Source of the DNA: a virus
Virus record (IMG/VR): IMGVR_UViG_3300017971_003303
Location: 1-62,886 of that record
Direction: 5' to 3' (one strand)
Length of the DNA stretch: 62,886 bases
Made by a program: the position numbers and the translations under genes. Under the pieces are notes generated by a model, which made no database searches, was not told the origin of the DNA, and saw nothing but the letters and a program-made list of their open reading frames with translations. Below, one piece after another: positions 50,770 to 59,497 of the stretch; the stretch's first letter is position 1, and each line of letters starts with the position of its first letter.

Positions 50770-52254
50770 ATGGTAAACAAAAAATTAATTATGCCAGTAA
50801 TTTTTTTATTATTAATTGGAGTTGTGACTGCATATCAATTTAAAACTACTTATAATCCATTTACAGGAAGATTAGATTATCATGTTACAGAAAATTTTTC
50901 TGGATATAATGTTAGTGGAGATTATATTTTTGGTAATGGTAGTATGTTAACAAGCTTGACAGGTGGTGGAGATATTTTAGGTATAAATACTAATGGACCT
51001 TACTTAACTGGTGGTTGTGGTTCTGGTACCTGTAGTTTATTGGTAAATACAACAGTTCTAAATACTACAATTAATAGCTTTGCTAATACTAGTTGGAATC
51101 AAACTAAAGCAAATGCTCTTTATGCAGGAATAGAATGGGACTACAATCAGACTACTGCAACATATAACTTGTATAATATTATTTGGAGTGCTACTTATAA
51201 TTTAACTTATCATAATAAGGTCACTGATAATGAGTCTTGGAATCAAAGTCAAGGTGATTTATTGTATGCAGGTATTGAGTGGGATTATAATCAAACATTA
51301 GCTACCTACAATACATGGAATGATATATGGATAGCTACTTATAACTCTACATACCATAATAAAGTCACAGATAACGAAAGTTGGAATGAGAGTTATGCAG
51401 ATACTCTGTACGCACCAATAGCCACTGGTAATGATAGTTGGAATCAATCTTTAGCTGATACATTATATGCAGATATAAGTGTTACTGGTGATAATGCTTC
51501 TTGGAATGAGTCCTATGGTGATACTTTATATGCACCTATTGGTTCTGGTAATGCTTCTTGGAATCAAAGTTTAGGAGATAGTATTTATGTTCAAAACTCT
51601 GATTTACCACTTGCTAATAAGACAAAACCTTATTGTGGTAATATAACAGGTAATGCATCTGATTTATGTACTCTAACTGATACAACATATACTGCAGGAA
51701 GTAATTTAACATTAAATAGTACTACATTTGATATTCATAAATCTAGTTTTGTTAAGTATCTAAAGACATTTTTTATTGAATTAACTGATAATTTGGACTG
51801 GGGTAATTTGATTAATAAACCTGTTAATCTAGATGAAAACTCTACAAATGATTTGGAAGATTCTGATTTACCATTAGCAAATAGAACAACACCTTATTGT
51901 GGTAATATTACTGGAGCTACTAGTGATTTATGTACTTTAACTGATACAAATACTAATTGTACTAATAAAGGTGGATGTGTTAATGTTAGTTATCTTAATT
52001 ATAGTAATGGAGGTAATTTTAATATCACAGGTAATTTTACTGGTAATGAATTTAGGAATTTATCTGGTAGTATTGAATGGATTACACCTTCACATATATT
52101 TGATGTTGATGATGCAGATATTGAAACAGATTTAAATACATATGTTGATATTGCAGGTGATACAATGACAGGCAATTTAAATGTTAGTGTACATAATGTT
52201 ACTACTGTGAATTGTATTGTATTTCACTCAGGAGGAAAAATATGTACTGCTTAA
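50770..52254 (+). CDS. Exported repeat fibre protein
   Basis: About 494 residues. A Sec-type signal peptide (residues 1-22, LIMPVIFLLLIGVVTAYQ) precedes repeats. Residues about 108-280 hold seven 'SWNxSxxDxLYA'-type units, including two near-identical 44-residue blocks with 'EWDYNQTxATYN'. Another 29-residue unit (SDLPLANxTxPYCGNITG) occurs twice. Sequons are very frequent. The ATG at 50770 (2 bp after the previous stop) is chosen over 50761. A long glycosylated fibre is likely. Confidence 0.65.
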   Translation: MVNKKLIMPVIFLLLIGVVTAYQFKTTYNPFTGRLDYHVTENFSGYNVSGDYIFGNGSMLTSLTGGGDILGINTNGPYLTGGCGSGTCSLLVNTTVLNTTINSFANTSWNQTKANALYAGIEWDYNQTTATYNLYNIIWSATYNLTYHNKVTDNESWNQSQGDLLYAGIEWDYNQTLATYNTWNDIWIATYNSTYHNKVTDNESWNESYADTLYAPIATGNDSWNQSLADTLYADISVTGDNASWNESYGDTLYAPIGSGNASWNQSLGDSIYVQNSDLPLANKTKPYCGNITGNASDLCTLTDTTYTAGSNLTLNSTTFDIHKSSFVKYLKTFFIELTDNLDWGNLINKPVNLDENSTNDLEDSDLPLANRTTPYCGNITGATSDLCTLTDTNTNCTNKGGCVNVSYLNYSNGGNFNITGNFTGNEFRNLSGSIEWITPSHIFDVDDADIETDLNTYVDIAGDTMTGNLNVSVHNVTTVNCIVFHSGGKICTA

Positions 52255-53489
52255 AAAGTTTTATATTGATATCTATAAGTATAATATTATTGACTACATT
52301 TATTAATGCATCACAATCAACTTTATTTTATGATGATGCAGAATGGTCTGCAGATGGTGATTGTGCACAAGGAAGTCCTGGGGCATGGGATTTTTGTGGT
52401 GTTAATAGTGATGGACATATAGTTCGTTCCATATCTGAATTCAATGGTACATATTCTACAAGGGCATATGATTTTGATTCGGAGTATGTGGGTTTATATG
52501 AATCTATTGATTTGTCTAATTGTAATTTTATTTTAGTTGATTTTTATCATGTACAAGATGCTACAGAAACAGGTGATTATTTAGCTTTAAAAATTTATGA
52601 TAGTTCATGGAAAGAGGTACATACATTCTTTGATTTTTGGGGTAAAGGTGATTCAACTCCTTCATCTGAGGATTATGTTAGACAACAGATTTATATTTCA
52701 AGTAGTGATTATACATTTAATTCTTCTAATAGAATTGGTTTAGGATATTCTTGTACTGGTTCCTCAGACTTGATATTTATTGATGATGTTTCAATATATT
52801 GTTTCAATGATACTAATAAATCAACTACTACTAGATTCGCATCAAATACTGGTAGTCTACATAATGATTTTGCAAATCCTAGTTACGCTTATGCTAATGA
52901 TAATACATATGCACAATTTGATTGGTATGAATCACAAGATTATTATAATTTTTCTTTAGGTATACCTTCTGGACAAACCATAGATGGTATTGAAATTTTA
53001 CTTGAACATGATGCAGGTGGTGATTCTTCTGCTGAAGTTTCGTTAACATGGGATGGTGGTGACAGTTATACATCCAATAAGACATTCTCACCAACAACAA
53101 TAGCTACAAATTCTAGACTTGGGAATAGAACAGATACATGGGGACATACATGGACAGGTGATGAATTGAATGATACTAATTTTAAGGTTATTATTGCAGG
53201 TACAGACTCTGATGATATTTATTTGTATAGTATTAAGGCAACTGTTTTTTATCATGCAACAACACCAGTTAGTGATACTTGTGATTGTCCTGATGTAAAT
53301 AATAATTGGAATATTAATATGTCAGATAATTGTGTAATAAGTTCGGATTGTAATTTAGGTACAGGAAAGTTAAATTTTTCAGGTTCAGGTACTTTCACTA
53401 TTAATGCTACAATAAATTCTACTTCATTTGATATATATATAGGTCAAACAGTATATGTTAAGAAGGATGGTACATTATATGTTTCATAA
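52242..53489 (+). CDS. Exported beta-sandwich protein
   Basis: About 415 residues. Signal peptide MYCLKSFILISISIILLTTF, then a galactose-binding/CUB-like sandwich (residues 30-180) and a second beta domain (residues 200-330, VFYHATTP end), and a third short one with paired Cys (DTCDCPDVNNNWNINMSDNC). The RBS is CAGGAGGAAAAAT. Sequon-rich. It overlaps the previous gene by 13 bp. Adhesin-like; function inferred. Confidence 0.6.
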   Translation: MYCLKSFILISISIILLTTFINASQSTLFYDDAEWSADGDCAQGSPGAWDFCGVNSDGHIVRSISEFNGTYSTRAYDFDSEYVGLYESIDLSNCNFILVDFYHVQDATETGDYLALKIYDSSWKEVHTFFDFWGKGDSTPSSEDYVRQQIYISSSDYTFNSSNRIGLGYSCTGSSDLIFIDDVSIYCFNDTNKSTTTRFASNTGSLHNDFANPSYAYANDNTYAQFDWYESQDYYNFSLGIPSGQTIDGIEILLEHDAGGDSSAEVSLTWDGGDSYTSNKTFSPTTIATNSRLGNRTDTWGHTWTGDELNDTNFKVIIAGTDSDDIYLYSIKATVFYHATTPVSDTCDCPDVNNNWNINMSDNCVISSDCNLGTGKLNFSGSGTFTINATINSTSFDIYIGQTVYVKKDGTLYVS

Positions 53490-53513
53490 AATAATTAAAG
53501 GAGGTAAGTATAA

Positions 53514-53876
53514 ATGGTGAATCAAGCTATCAAAATTAGTAGTGGTATTTTTGTAGCATTAGCTTTGATAATGAGTGGAGCATATATAATAAGTGATGTA
53601 GAGAATACATATTATTGTGAATCAAGAGATTTAGTAGGTTTATGTGACAGAACAACAGCTACAAGATGTTATTTTAATAATACATATAAAGTGTGTTCAG
53701 AAGGATGGAAACCCATAACTGATTATGTAGAAATACAAGATAATGGTGACTACTTTATTGGTGTATATGCTAATGGTGAAGTTTATAGTTGTTTGGTTAC
53801 AGATAATTCAATTAACTCATATTCAAAGTGTACTTCTCAAAGTAATAAGGAAGCTTATTTAGGTGAATTACTTTAA
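53514..53876 (+). CDS. Membrane-anchored Cys-containing protein
   Basis: The protein has 120 residues. One hydrophobic helix at residues 9-28 (SGIFVALALIMSGAYIISD) and an outside domain with five Cys (YYCESRDLVGLCDRTTATRC). RBS AAAGGAGGTAAGTATAA. Fits as a small receptor or anchor for the fibre proteins. Function unknown. Confidence 0.5.
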   Translation: MVNQAIKISSGIFVALALIMSGAYIISDVENTYYCESRDLVGLCDRTTATRCYFNNTYKVCSEGWKPITDYVEIQDNGDYFIGVYANGEVYSCLVTDNSINSYSKCTSQSNKEAYLGELL

Positions 53877-53900
53877 GTATAAATTTTAATAAGTAGAAAA

Positions 53901-54452
53901 ATGATAAAAAGTATTATAACTTCAAAAACAAGAGATTATTATAGTATGTTACAACATACAATTAATGAACTTGACAAAGATAAATTAGATATTGTAGGGA
54001 ATATTTTATATAAAGCGAAGTTAGAAGGGAGTAGTATTTTTTTAATGGGCAACGGTGGTAGTGCTTCTACTTGTAATCATATGTGTAATGATTTTATGAA
54101 GATTAGTGGTTTGAAAGTATTTTCATTAGTAAATGTTCCTGTAATTACAGCTTACGCTAATGACATAAGTTATGACAGTATTTTTGTTGAACAATTAAAA
54201 ACGGTATTGTCTCCTAGAGATATTGTAATTGGTATTTCTGGTAGTGGTAATAGCGTTAATGTTTTAGAAGGATTACGTTATGCAAATACACATGGAGGGA
54301 TTACAATAGGATTATTAGGATTTGATGGTGGTAAGGCTAAAGATATTGCTAAATACGTTGTTTTAGTTAAATCAAAGGACTATGGAATTATCGAAGATTT
54401 ACATTTAAGTTTTGGACATTATCTTTCTAAAAAAATACTTGATAAAAAATAA
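53901..54452 (+). CDS. gmhA: Sedoheptulose-7-phosphate isomerase-like (GmhA/SIS family)
   Basis: The protein has 183 residues, close to GmhA's usual 190. 'SIFLMGNGGSASTCNHMCND' is the GNGGSA-A motif, 'DIVIGISGSGNSVNVLEGL' the second phosphate-binding SIS loop, and 'IIEDLHLSFGH' carries the catalytic Glu and His. GmhA turns sedoheptulose-7-phosphate into D-glycero-D-manno-heptose-7-phosphate. It stands apart in the structural arm, while the next steps (HldE-type kinase and transferase) are at 11-12 kb on the other strand. Confidence 0.85.
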   Translation: MIKSIITSKTRDYYSMLQHTINELDKDKLDIVGNILYKAKLEGSSIFLMGNGGSASTCNHMCNDFMKISGLKVFSLVNVPVITAYANDISYDSIFVEQLKTVLSPRDIVIGISGSGNSVNVLEGLRYANTHGGITIGLLGFDGGKAKDIAKYVVLVKSKDYGIIEDLHLSFGHYLSKKILDKK

Positions 54453-54478
54453 TTATATAATTTAAAACTAATGATTTA
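54451..54478 (+). promoter_or_regulatory. Repeated late promoter, copy 2 (protease/capsid)
   Basis: Second exact copy of the 28-nt block containing TTATATAATTTAAAACTAAT. It follows the GmhA gene directly and precedes the head genes; TATA centre about 60 nt before the ATG at 54517. Confidence 0.6.
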
Positions 54479-54516
54479 AAAATAATTTGTGATTTATATA
54501 ATTGGAGAATATAAGA

Positions 54517-55668
54517 ATGCCGGCTAAATTTGATAGAATGGTTGATAAAATTTGGAAGTCTATTTCTGGGAAGAAGAATCCTAAGTCTAATAAAATGTTT
54601 ACAAAATCTGATGCCTATGCTATGGCAACTGCACAATGGAAGAAAATGCATGGAGGAAAAACACCAGAAAGTGTTAAGGATTGGAGATTATTAGAATTTT
54701 ATATGCCTATTAATGAGGCAGTCAGGACTGGAAATGATTTTGTAATTAGAGGTGTAGCTATAAATGAAACTACTACTAGAAATAATGTTAAATATATTGC
54801 ATCAGAATTAGAAAAAGCAGCTCCTAGTTTTAGGAATAAACCGATGCTTATAGACCATGATAATTCTGTAAAAAGTATTGTTGGTAGAACAACAGAAAAT
54901 GTTGTATTTAATCCTGAGAAAAATCATATTGAGTTTGAAGGAAAAGTTATGGACGAAAAATTAAGGGAAATGATTAATGATGGTAGAGTTACTGATGTTA
55001 GTATTGGTGCGAGAGTAAGTGATTTAGTTGAAAATAAAGATGAAGGCAGTGTAACTGCGATTGGTATTGAAGGATTAGAAATTAGTTTTGTTGCTGTACC
55101 TGGAGACCCAGGAGCTAATTTAGGACAAGCTTTGGAACATAGTTTTATATTAAAAGAGGGGATGGAAAATGTTAATTATTTTGAAGATTATGAATTGGAT
55201 ACTGAATTAAATTTGAAAGGAGGTAATGAAATGGTTGAAGAGGAGAAAAAACCTGTTCAGGAAGAAGAAACTGTTAAGGAACCTGAAAATAATGAACCTG
55301 AGGAAAATGCTGCTGAGGAAAAACTTAAAGCTATGGAAAAAGTTTTAGCTGAAAAAGAAAAGAAATTAGCTGAATATCAGAAAAAAGAGTCTGATGCTAA
55401 GGAAAAGGCTAGAATTGATAAAATGGTTGAAGAAAAAATAGCAGAGAAAATGAAAGAAATGACCCCTCCAAAGCTTGTTAAGGAGCAAGAAGAGGAACAA
55501 GAGAAACCAGAACCAGAGGACGAAACTAAAGGTACTGTCGGTGGTGAAGAGACTGAGGATGTTGAAACAGAAAGTCTAGTTATAGAAAAAGCTGATACAG
55601 GAAAAGGTTTCCAAATTTGGAGAGATTACTCAAAAGATACAGGTAAATTTAAAAGGTTATCACGTTAA
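54517..55668 (+). CDS. Prohead protease with scaffold region
   Basis: About 383 residues. The N-terminus (residues 1-60) contains a small basic helical domain (KIWKSISGKKNPKSNKMFTK). Residues 60-210 are the HK97-type serine protease: 'PMLIDHDNSVKSIVGRT' (His), 'VTDVSIGARVSDL' (Ser) and 'IEGLEISFVAVPGDPGA'. Residues 230-330 are an acidic coiled coil (EEEKKPVQEEETVKEPENNE), the scaffold. The ATG at 54517 is preferred to TTG at 54502. Maturation enzyme that also shapes the shell. Confidence 0.8.
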   Translation: MPAKFDRMVDKIWKSISGKKNPKSNKMFTKSDAYAMATAQWKKMHGGKTPESVKDWRLLEFYMPINEAVRTGNDFVIRGVAINETTTRNNVKYIASELEKAAPSFRNKPMLIDHDNSVKSIVGRTTENVVFNPEKNHIEFEGKVMDEKLREMINDGRVTDVSIGARVSDLVENKDEGSVTAIGIEGLEISFVAVPGDPGANLGQALEHSFILKEGMENVNYFEDYELDTELNLKGGNEMVEEEKKPVQEEETVKEPENNEPEENAAEEKLKAMEKVLAEKEKKLAEYQKKESDAKEKARIDKMVEEKIAEKMKEMTPPKLVKEQEEEQEKPEPEDETKGTVGGEETEDVETESLVIEKADTGKGFQIWRDYSKDTGKFKRLSR

Positions 55669-55702
55669 ACTTTAATTTATTTGAAAGGAGGTTAAAAAGA
55701 CA

Positions 55703-56146
55703 ATGGCAGTAAATCCATACGGATATGTAAATCTTACTGATGGTGGCGCACCTAGAATTATAACTGGGTACGCTAAGGAAGTTATATCTGGTGGTCAGTT
55801 AGTTGGGGCATCTGGCGCCGCTGGTGTAGTAAGTAGTGGTGCTGATAGTTTCGCTGCAACTGATATTGAGTTTTTTCATACTACTGGTAGTGGAAATTTT
55901 GTGGGTGTTGCTTTGCATGATGTTACTAGTGGTGCAGCTGTAAGTGTAGCTACAAGAGGTATGTTTATACTAGAGGTTAGTGGAGTTAATATTTTAGCTG
56001 GAAATCATGTTGGATGTAATAATGCAGATGAAGTAATTTTTTGCGGAAGTGCAGCTTTGGGATATTCAGCAGCTATTAATAAAATTGGTAGAGCATTAAC
56101 TTGTGGTAGTGAAGCTAATTATGTTGTTGTTGATATTCAAGGATAA
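55703..56146 (+). CDS. Capsid decoration-type protein (DUF2190-like)
   Basis: The protein has 147 residues, Gly/Ala/Ser-rich beta fold. 'AKEVISGGQLVGASGAAGVV', 'FVGVALHDVTSGAAVSVATR' and 'GMFILEVSGVNILAGNHVGC' fit small decoration proteins that sit on the capsid. RBS AAAGGAGGTTAAAAAGACA. Directly upstream of the major capsid gene, the usual order. Confidence 0.75.
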   Translation: MAVNPYGYVNLTDGGAPRIITGYAKEVISGGQLVGASGAAGVVSSGADSFAATDIEFFHTTGSGNFVGVALHDVTSGAAVSVATRGMFILEVSGVNILAGNHVGCNNADEVIFCGSAALGYSAAINKIGRALTCGSEANYVVVDIQG

Positions 56147-56148
56147 TA

Positions 56149-57015
56149 ATGGCACAGGAACTTAAATATGTAAAAGAATTATTACAAACAGATATAGGTA
56201 CTGAAGGTCAATTGCTTATTCCTAGAAAAATTCACGACACATTAATTGAGGAAGTTGATAAAAACTTAATACCAAGAAGTGAAGCTGCAATTTACCTAGG
56301 TCCAGGAGATGTACCTGGAAGTAGTGTTGATTTTGATTTAGCAACACCTGATACTATGGATGTTAGAGTTGTTGGCGAAGGTGCTGAGTCACCAATAGAC
56401 CAAGCAATTTATACATCTTCAAATTTTAAGCCAGTTAAATATGGTGTAGGTATTAGAATTACTAAAGAAATGTTAGAAGATGGCAAGTGGAATCTTTTAC
56501 AACACAATATAAGGCTTGCAGGGAAAAGGTTTGCTGAGAATGAGACAAACTTAATATTAGCAAATGCATTGGACCAAGCTAATAGTACTGTTACTGGAGG
56601 GGCAGCTATTACAATAGCTAATATCACAAGAGCTATGCAATATTTAGAAGATTCAGACTATACACCTACAACTTTGTTTGTAGGTATGGAAGTTTTGAAT
56701 GACTTAAGAAATATTGATACTTTTGTTGAAGCTAATAAAGTTGGAAATAGAGACATGTTAGAAAGAGGATTTTTAGGAACAATGTACGGACTAAATGTTT
56801 TAAAATTTTCAACAAATGCAGCTCCGTCAACTACATATAGTAAGTATGCGTATGTTACAGACAAAACACAAGCTTACGCTATAGTTGAGAAAAGACCAGT
56901 TACAGTATCTAACTTTGATTTACCAGTTTATGATATGAGTGCAGCTAACATCACACAAAGAATAGTTGTTGGTGAACTCAGAACAAAAGCTATCTGTAAA
57001 ATAACAACTAGTTAA
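56149..57015 (+). CDS. Major capsid protein, HK97 fold
   Basis: The protein has 288 residues. 'EGQLLIPRKIHDTLIEEVDK' (N-arm/E-loop start), 'KPVKYGVGIRITKEMLEDGK' , 'LAGKRFAENETNLILANALD' (spine helix) and 'TPTTLFVGMEVLNDLRNIDT' (P/A-domain) are the typical order. There is no long N-terminal delta domain, so that role lies in the separate scaffold. Starts 2 bp after the decoration gene. Most abundant virion protein. Confidence 0.9.
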   Translation: MAQELKYVKELLQTDIGTEGQLLIPRKIHDTLIEEVDKNLIPRSEAAIYLGPGDVPGSSVDFDLATPDTMDVRVVGEGAESPIDQAIYTSSNFKPVKYGVGIRITKEMLEDGKWNLLQHNIRLAGKRFAENETNLILANALDQANSTVTGGAAITIANITRAMQYLEDSDYTPTTLFVGMEVLNDLRNIDTFVEANKVGNRDMLERGFLGTMYGLNVLKFSTNAAPSTTYSKYAYVTDKTQAYAIVEKRPVTVSNFDLPVYDMSAANITQRIVVGELRTKAICKITTS

Positions 57016-57051
57016 TTTTTTATTTTTTTAATTTTTTATTTTTTACTAGTT
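57016..57051 (+). terminator. T-rich terminator after the capsid gene
   Basis: TTTTTTATTTTTTTAATTTT and more Ts lie inside an inverted repeat AACTAGT/ACTAGTT (57006 to 57051). A likely stop or attenuator keeping capsid mRNA high relative to downstream genes. Confidence 0.45.
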
Positions 57052-57109
57052 GAAAACAAAAAACTTATAATTAATATAAGGAGGAAAAACAATAAAAGCA
57101 AAAAATAAA

Positions 57110-57706
57110 ATGGCAAGTATGAGAGATGGACTTGGAGGTGAAGAGATATCTCCTAGCGGAGTCGAACTTAGTGGTACTAATGCAACATATGTGCATCCCT
57201 ATTTTTTGGGTAGTGTTACATCTGAGGACCAAATAAGTGGAGCAAATGTATATTCAGATGGAGTAGTACATGGTGAAAATGTTTATGGTGATACTACAGT
57301 TAGTGGAGCCACAGTAAAAGGTACAACAATAAGTGGTACATCAATTAAGTGTACAACATTAAGTGGTACAAACTTTGTTAATAATGAAGGTGAAGTGCAA
57401 TCTACGTTACTTGGTTCTGCTGCGTCATTAGTTTATGGTGCAAAAGTTCAAGCTGGTAGTTTAACTTTAGGTACATCTGCTGGTTCAGCATGGGCTAATT
57501 TTGGTGTAGCATTCACAAATCCACCAATTGTTGTAGCTGGATTAGGTTCTGGAGTTATATCTAGAGCAGCAGCAGGAGCTGGTTCTGCATTAATCTATGT
57601 AAATGATATAAGTGCTGGTAGTGCGCATATCATATGTGAAATAGGTTCAGGAGCAGTAGGTTTCACTGATGGTCCAGTATTAAATTGGATAGCAGTCGGT
57701 GTTTAA
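57110..57706 (+). CDS. Fibre-like protein with C-terminal domain A
   Basis: The protein has 198 residues. Residues 1-100 are thin-fibre-type beta repeats (TVSGATVKGTTISGTSIKCT). Residues 110-198 are a compact domain (VQAGSLTLGTSAGSAWANFG, ending GAVGFTDGPVLNWIAVGV) shared with the next protein. The RBS AAGGAGG lies 20 nt or more before the ATG, an unusual distance. It may form a head fibre or decoration trimer. Not otherwise recognised. Confidence 0.65.
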   Translation: MASMRDGLGGEEISPSGVELSGTNATYVHPYFLGSVTSEDQISGANVYSDGVVHGENVYGDTTVSGATVKGTTISGTSIKCTTLSGTNFVNNEGEVQSTLLGSAASLVYGAKVQAGSLTLGTSAGSAWANFGVAFTNPPIVVAGLGSGVISRAAAGAGSALIYVNDISAGSAHIICEIGSGAVGFTDGPVLNWIAVGV

Positions 57707-57751
57707 AATGCTTAATATGTTTAAAAGGAGGTACAAGAAAAGGTAAATAAA

Positions 57752-58126
57752 ATGGCGGTTACAAGAGGATTACCAGATGCACAAGCACTTGGAGGCATAA
57801 AAGATGGCTTAGCAGGTGATAAAGTATGTGCTTTCTTAGGTAGTGAAGCATTAGTTAGTAATGCTGTTCAAGCTGGGAGTATTACATTGAGTACTACAGC
57901 AGGTTCAGGATGGGCTGTTTTTGGTAAACCATATACAAATGCACCAGTAGTAGTTGCATCGATTGGTTCAGGTGTAATAACAGGTGCAGCAGGTGCAGGT
58001 TCTGCATGGATTTGTGTTCAGAACATCAATACTGGAAGTGCAGAGATAATTTGTGGTATTGGTTCAGGAGCAGTAGGTTTCACTGATGGACCCGTTCTAA
58101 ATTGGGTTGCCTTTGGTACTTACTAA
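57752..58126 (+). CDS. Paralog of the fibre domain (C-terminal domain B)
   Basis: The protein has 124 residues. Its last 90 residues (AVQAGSITLSTTAGSGWAVF, ending GAVGFTDGPVLNWVAFGTY) clearly duplicate the end of the 57110 protein. The first 35 residues differ and lack the thin-fibre repeats. A duplicated fibre/decoration head. RBS AAAAGGAGGT is 19 nt before the ATG, again long. Likely a virion surface protein. Confidence 0.65.
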   Translation: MAVTRGLPDAQALGGIKDGLAGDKVCAFLGSEALVSNAVQAGSITLSTTAGSGWAVFGKPYTNAPVVVASIGSGVITGAAGAGSAWICVQNINTGSAEIICGIGSGAVGFTDGPVLNWVAFGTY

Positions 58127-58181
58127 TTCTTTTAGTAACGCCAATCAGGCAAGTTCAAAAAATCCTTGAACGATAAGTAAA

Positions 58182-58622
58182 ATGGTACGAGATGGAAGGG
58201 TAAAATTTCATTACATTGCAGGTTCACCAGATTTATATGGTAATGCTACTACAGGAAAAGTAGATACATATACTAATACTGCACTTAATGGCAGAATTCA
58301 AAGTGTATACTATGAAGCAGGAAATTGGAATCCTGCTGGAAGTTTAATCATATCTATTTCAGGAACATCTGCCGGAGCTACGACTACAGAAGGTGTTGTA
58401 TTGAATATGACTAGTGGTGCTACTCCGGGACATCATTTAGGTGAAGATTGGATTCTTTTTCCAAGAGCAAGTACTGTAACTACAAATTCTACACCCATAA
58501 TCAATTATTCTGGTCCAAGTCCTGCTTATGCAGAAATACCAGTATACTCAATTTTAAGAGTTCAAGCTGGTGTAGTAGGAACTGGAAGTGCGGCTAGTGG
58601 TCTAACAATAGTTTATATTTGA
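58182..58622 (+). CDS. Predicted beta-rich virion protein
   Basis: The protein has 146 residues, beta-rich (GRIQSVYYEAGNWNPAGSLI and LIISISGTSAGATTTEGVV). No RBS is seen; the 55-bp gap before it holds a GTTCAA/TTGAAC stem. It sits between the fibre paralogs and the head-tail connectors. Function unknown. Confidence 0.55.
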   Translation: MVRDGRVKFHYIAGSPDLYGNATTGKVDTYTNTALNGRIQSVYYEAGNWNPAGSLIISISGTSAGATTTEGVVLNMTSGATPGHHLGEDWILFPRASTVTTNSTPIINYSGPSPAYAEIPVYSILRVQAGVVGTGSAASGLTIVYI

Positions 58623-58632
58623 TTTATATAAA

Positions 58633-59013
58633 ATGGGAGACTTAAACAATGTTCAAATAGGTAGTGTAGTTTTAAATATGGTAGAGAATGTTCCATCATA
58701 TATTAGTGGAGCTACTCTATGGAATATTGTTGATAATGAAAGACTATTTGCAGAACAATTTACAGGGGAATCAATAGGGACAAGTATTAATGAAAAATAT
58801 CAACCTTCAATAATTAGTTTATCTATTGCAAGTGTGTTGAGAATGATGGAACTACAAGGCACTGATACTAGCAATATTAAACTAGGAGAGTTTAGTATAA
58901 GTAAAGGAGCAAATAGTTCAAGTATGAGTGTTAGTGATACAGTTAGAGAAGATGGTTTAGTTAAACTAAAAGCATTAGGTACTGATTATAGTTTTTATAA
59001 AGCACTAGGATAA
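58633..59013 (+). CDS. Head-tail adaptor-like protein
   Basis: The protein has 126 residues, helical (SIASVLRMMELQGTDTSNIK, then SVSDTVREDGLVKLKALGTD) with a short hairpin. Location right before the other connector proteins matches a head-tail adaptor (HK97 gp6/lambda FII neighbour). The family identification is tentative. Confidence 0.45.
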   Translation: MGDLNNVQIGSVVLNMVENVPSYISGATLWNIVDNERLFAEQFTGESIGTSINEKYQPSIISLSIASVLRMMELQGTDTSNIKLGEFSISKGANSSSMSVSDTVREDGLVKLKALGTDYSFYKALG

Positions 59014-59222
59014 TGGTAAAAAATAATGGATATACATTAGCAAGAGAGAATAGGGTAATGATAGAAGATATAAAAGCAGATATAAAGGACATAAAGATAA
59101 ATATGATAAATATCGCAAATCATTATTCTAATAGAGTTCAACCATGGGTGACAGCACTTATATCCACTTTATTATGTATAATTGGTGTAATAGGAGGTGT
59201 ACTTTCAAGTAGTTTAATTTAA
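59013..59222 (+). CDS. XhlA-like membrane protein
   Basis: The protein has 69 residues. A helical coil (MIEDIKADIKDIKINMINIA) is followed by one C-terminal hydrophobic helix (VTALISTLLCIIGVIGGVL). This is the shape of XhlA/haemolysin-like phage membrane proteins used in lysis. Starts overlapping the previous stop (TAATG). A lysis role is an inference. Confidence 0.5.
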   Translation: MVKNNGYTLARENRVMIEDIKADIKDIKINMINIANHYSNRVQPWVTALISTLLCIIGVIGGVLSSSLI

Positions 59223-59224
59223 AA

Positions 59225-59497
59225 ATGGTACAATTAAGATATATAGGTAATCATAGACCAAAAGGTATGATTGTGGATGTAGAGTATTTTGATGTAGTTA
59301 GGCTGATAGAATGTGGTGAATTTGAGTTAGTTTCTAAGGAAGCTAAAATTGTAGAAATACAACAACCTGATGAGACATGGACAGAAATGGAAATATACGA
59401 CTGGTTAAAATCAAATAATATACCAGTTGAATATAAACCAGCTAGTGATAAGAAATCAACTATACTTAAGAAATTAAAGAAAGGAGGATATTTGTAA
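59225..59497 (+). CDS. Small protein with HeH/LEM-like C-terminus
   Basis: The protein has 90 residues. The first 45 form a small beta domain (RYIGNHRPKGMIVDVEYFDV). The end 'WTEMEIYDWLKSNNIPVEY' with 'DKKSTILKKLKKGGYL' matches the short HeH motif (helix-extended loop-helix) seen in phage connector-region proteins. Likely a connector accessory. Ends in an overlap with the next start. Confidence 0.5.
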   Translation: MVQLRYIGNHRPKGMIVDVEYFDVVRLIECGEFELVSKEAKIVEIQQPDETWTEMEIYDWLKSNNIPVEYKPASDKKSTILKKLKKGGYL

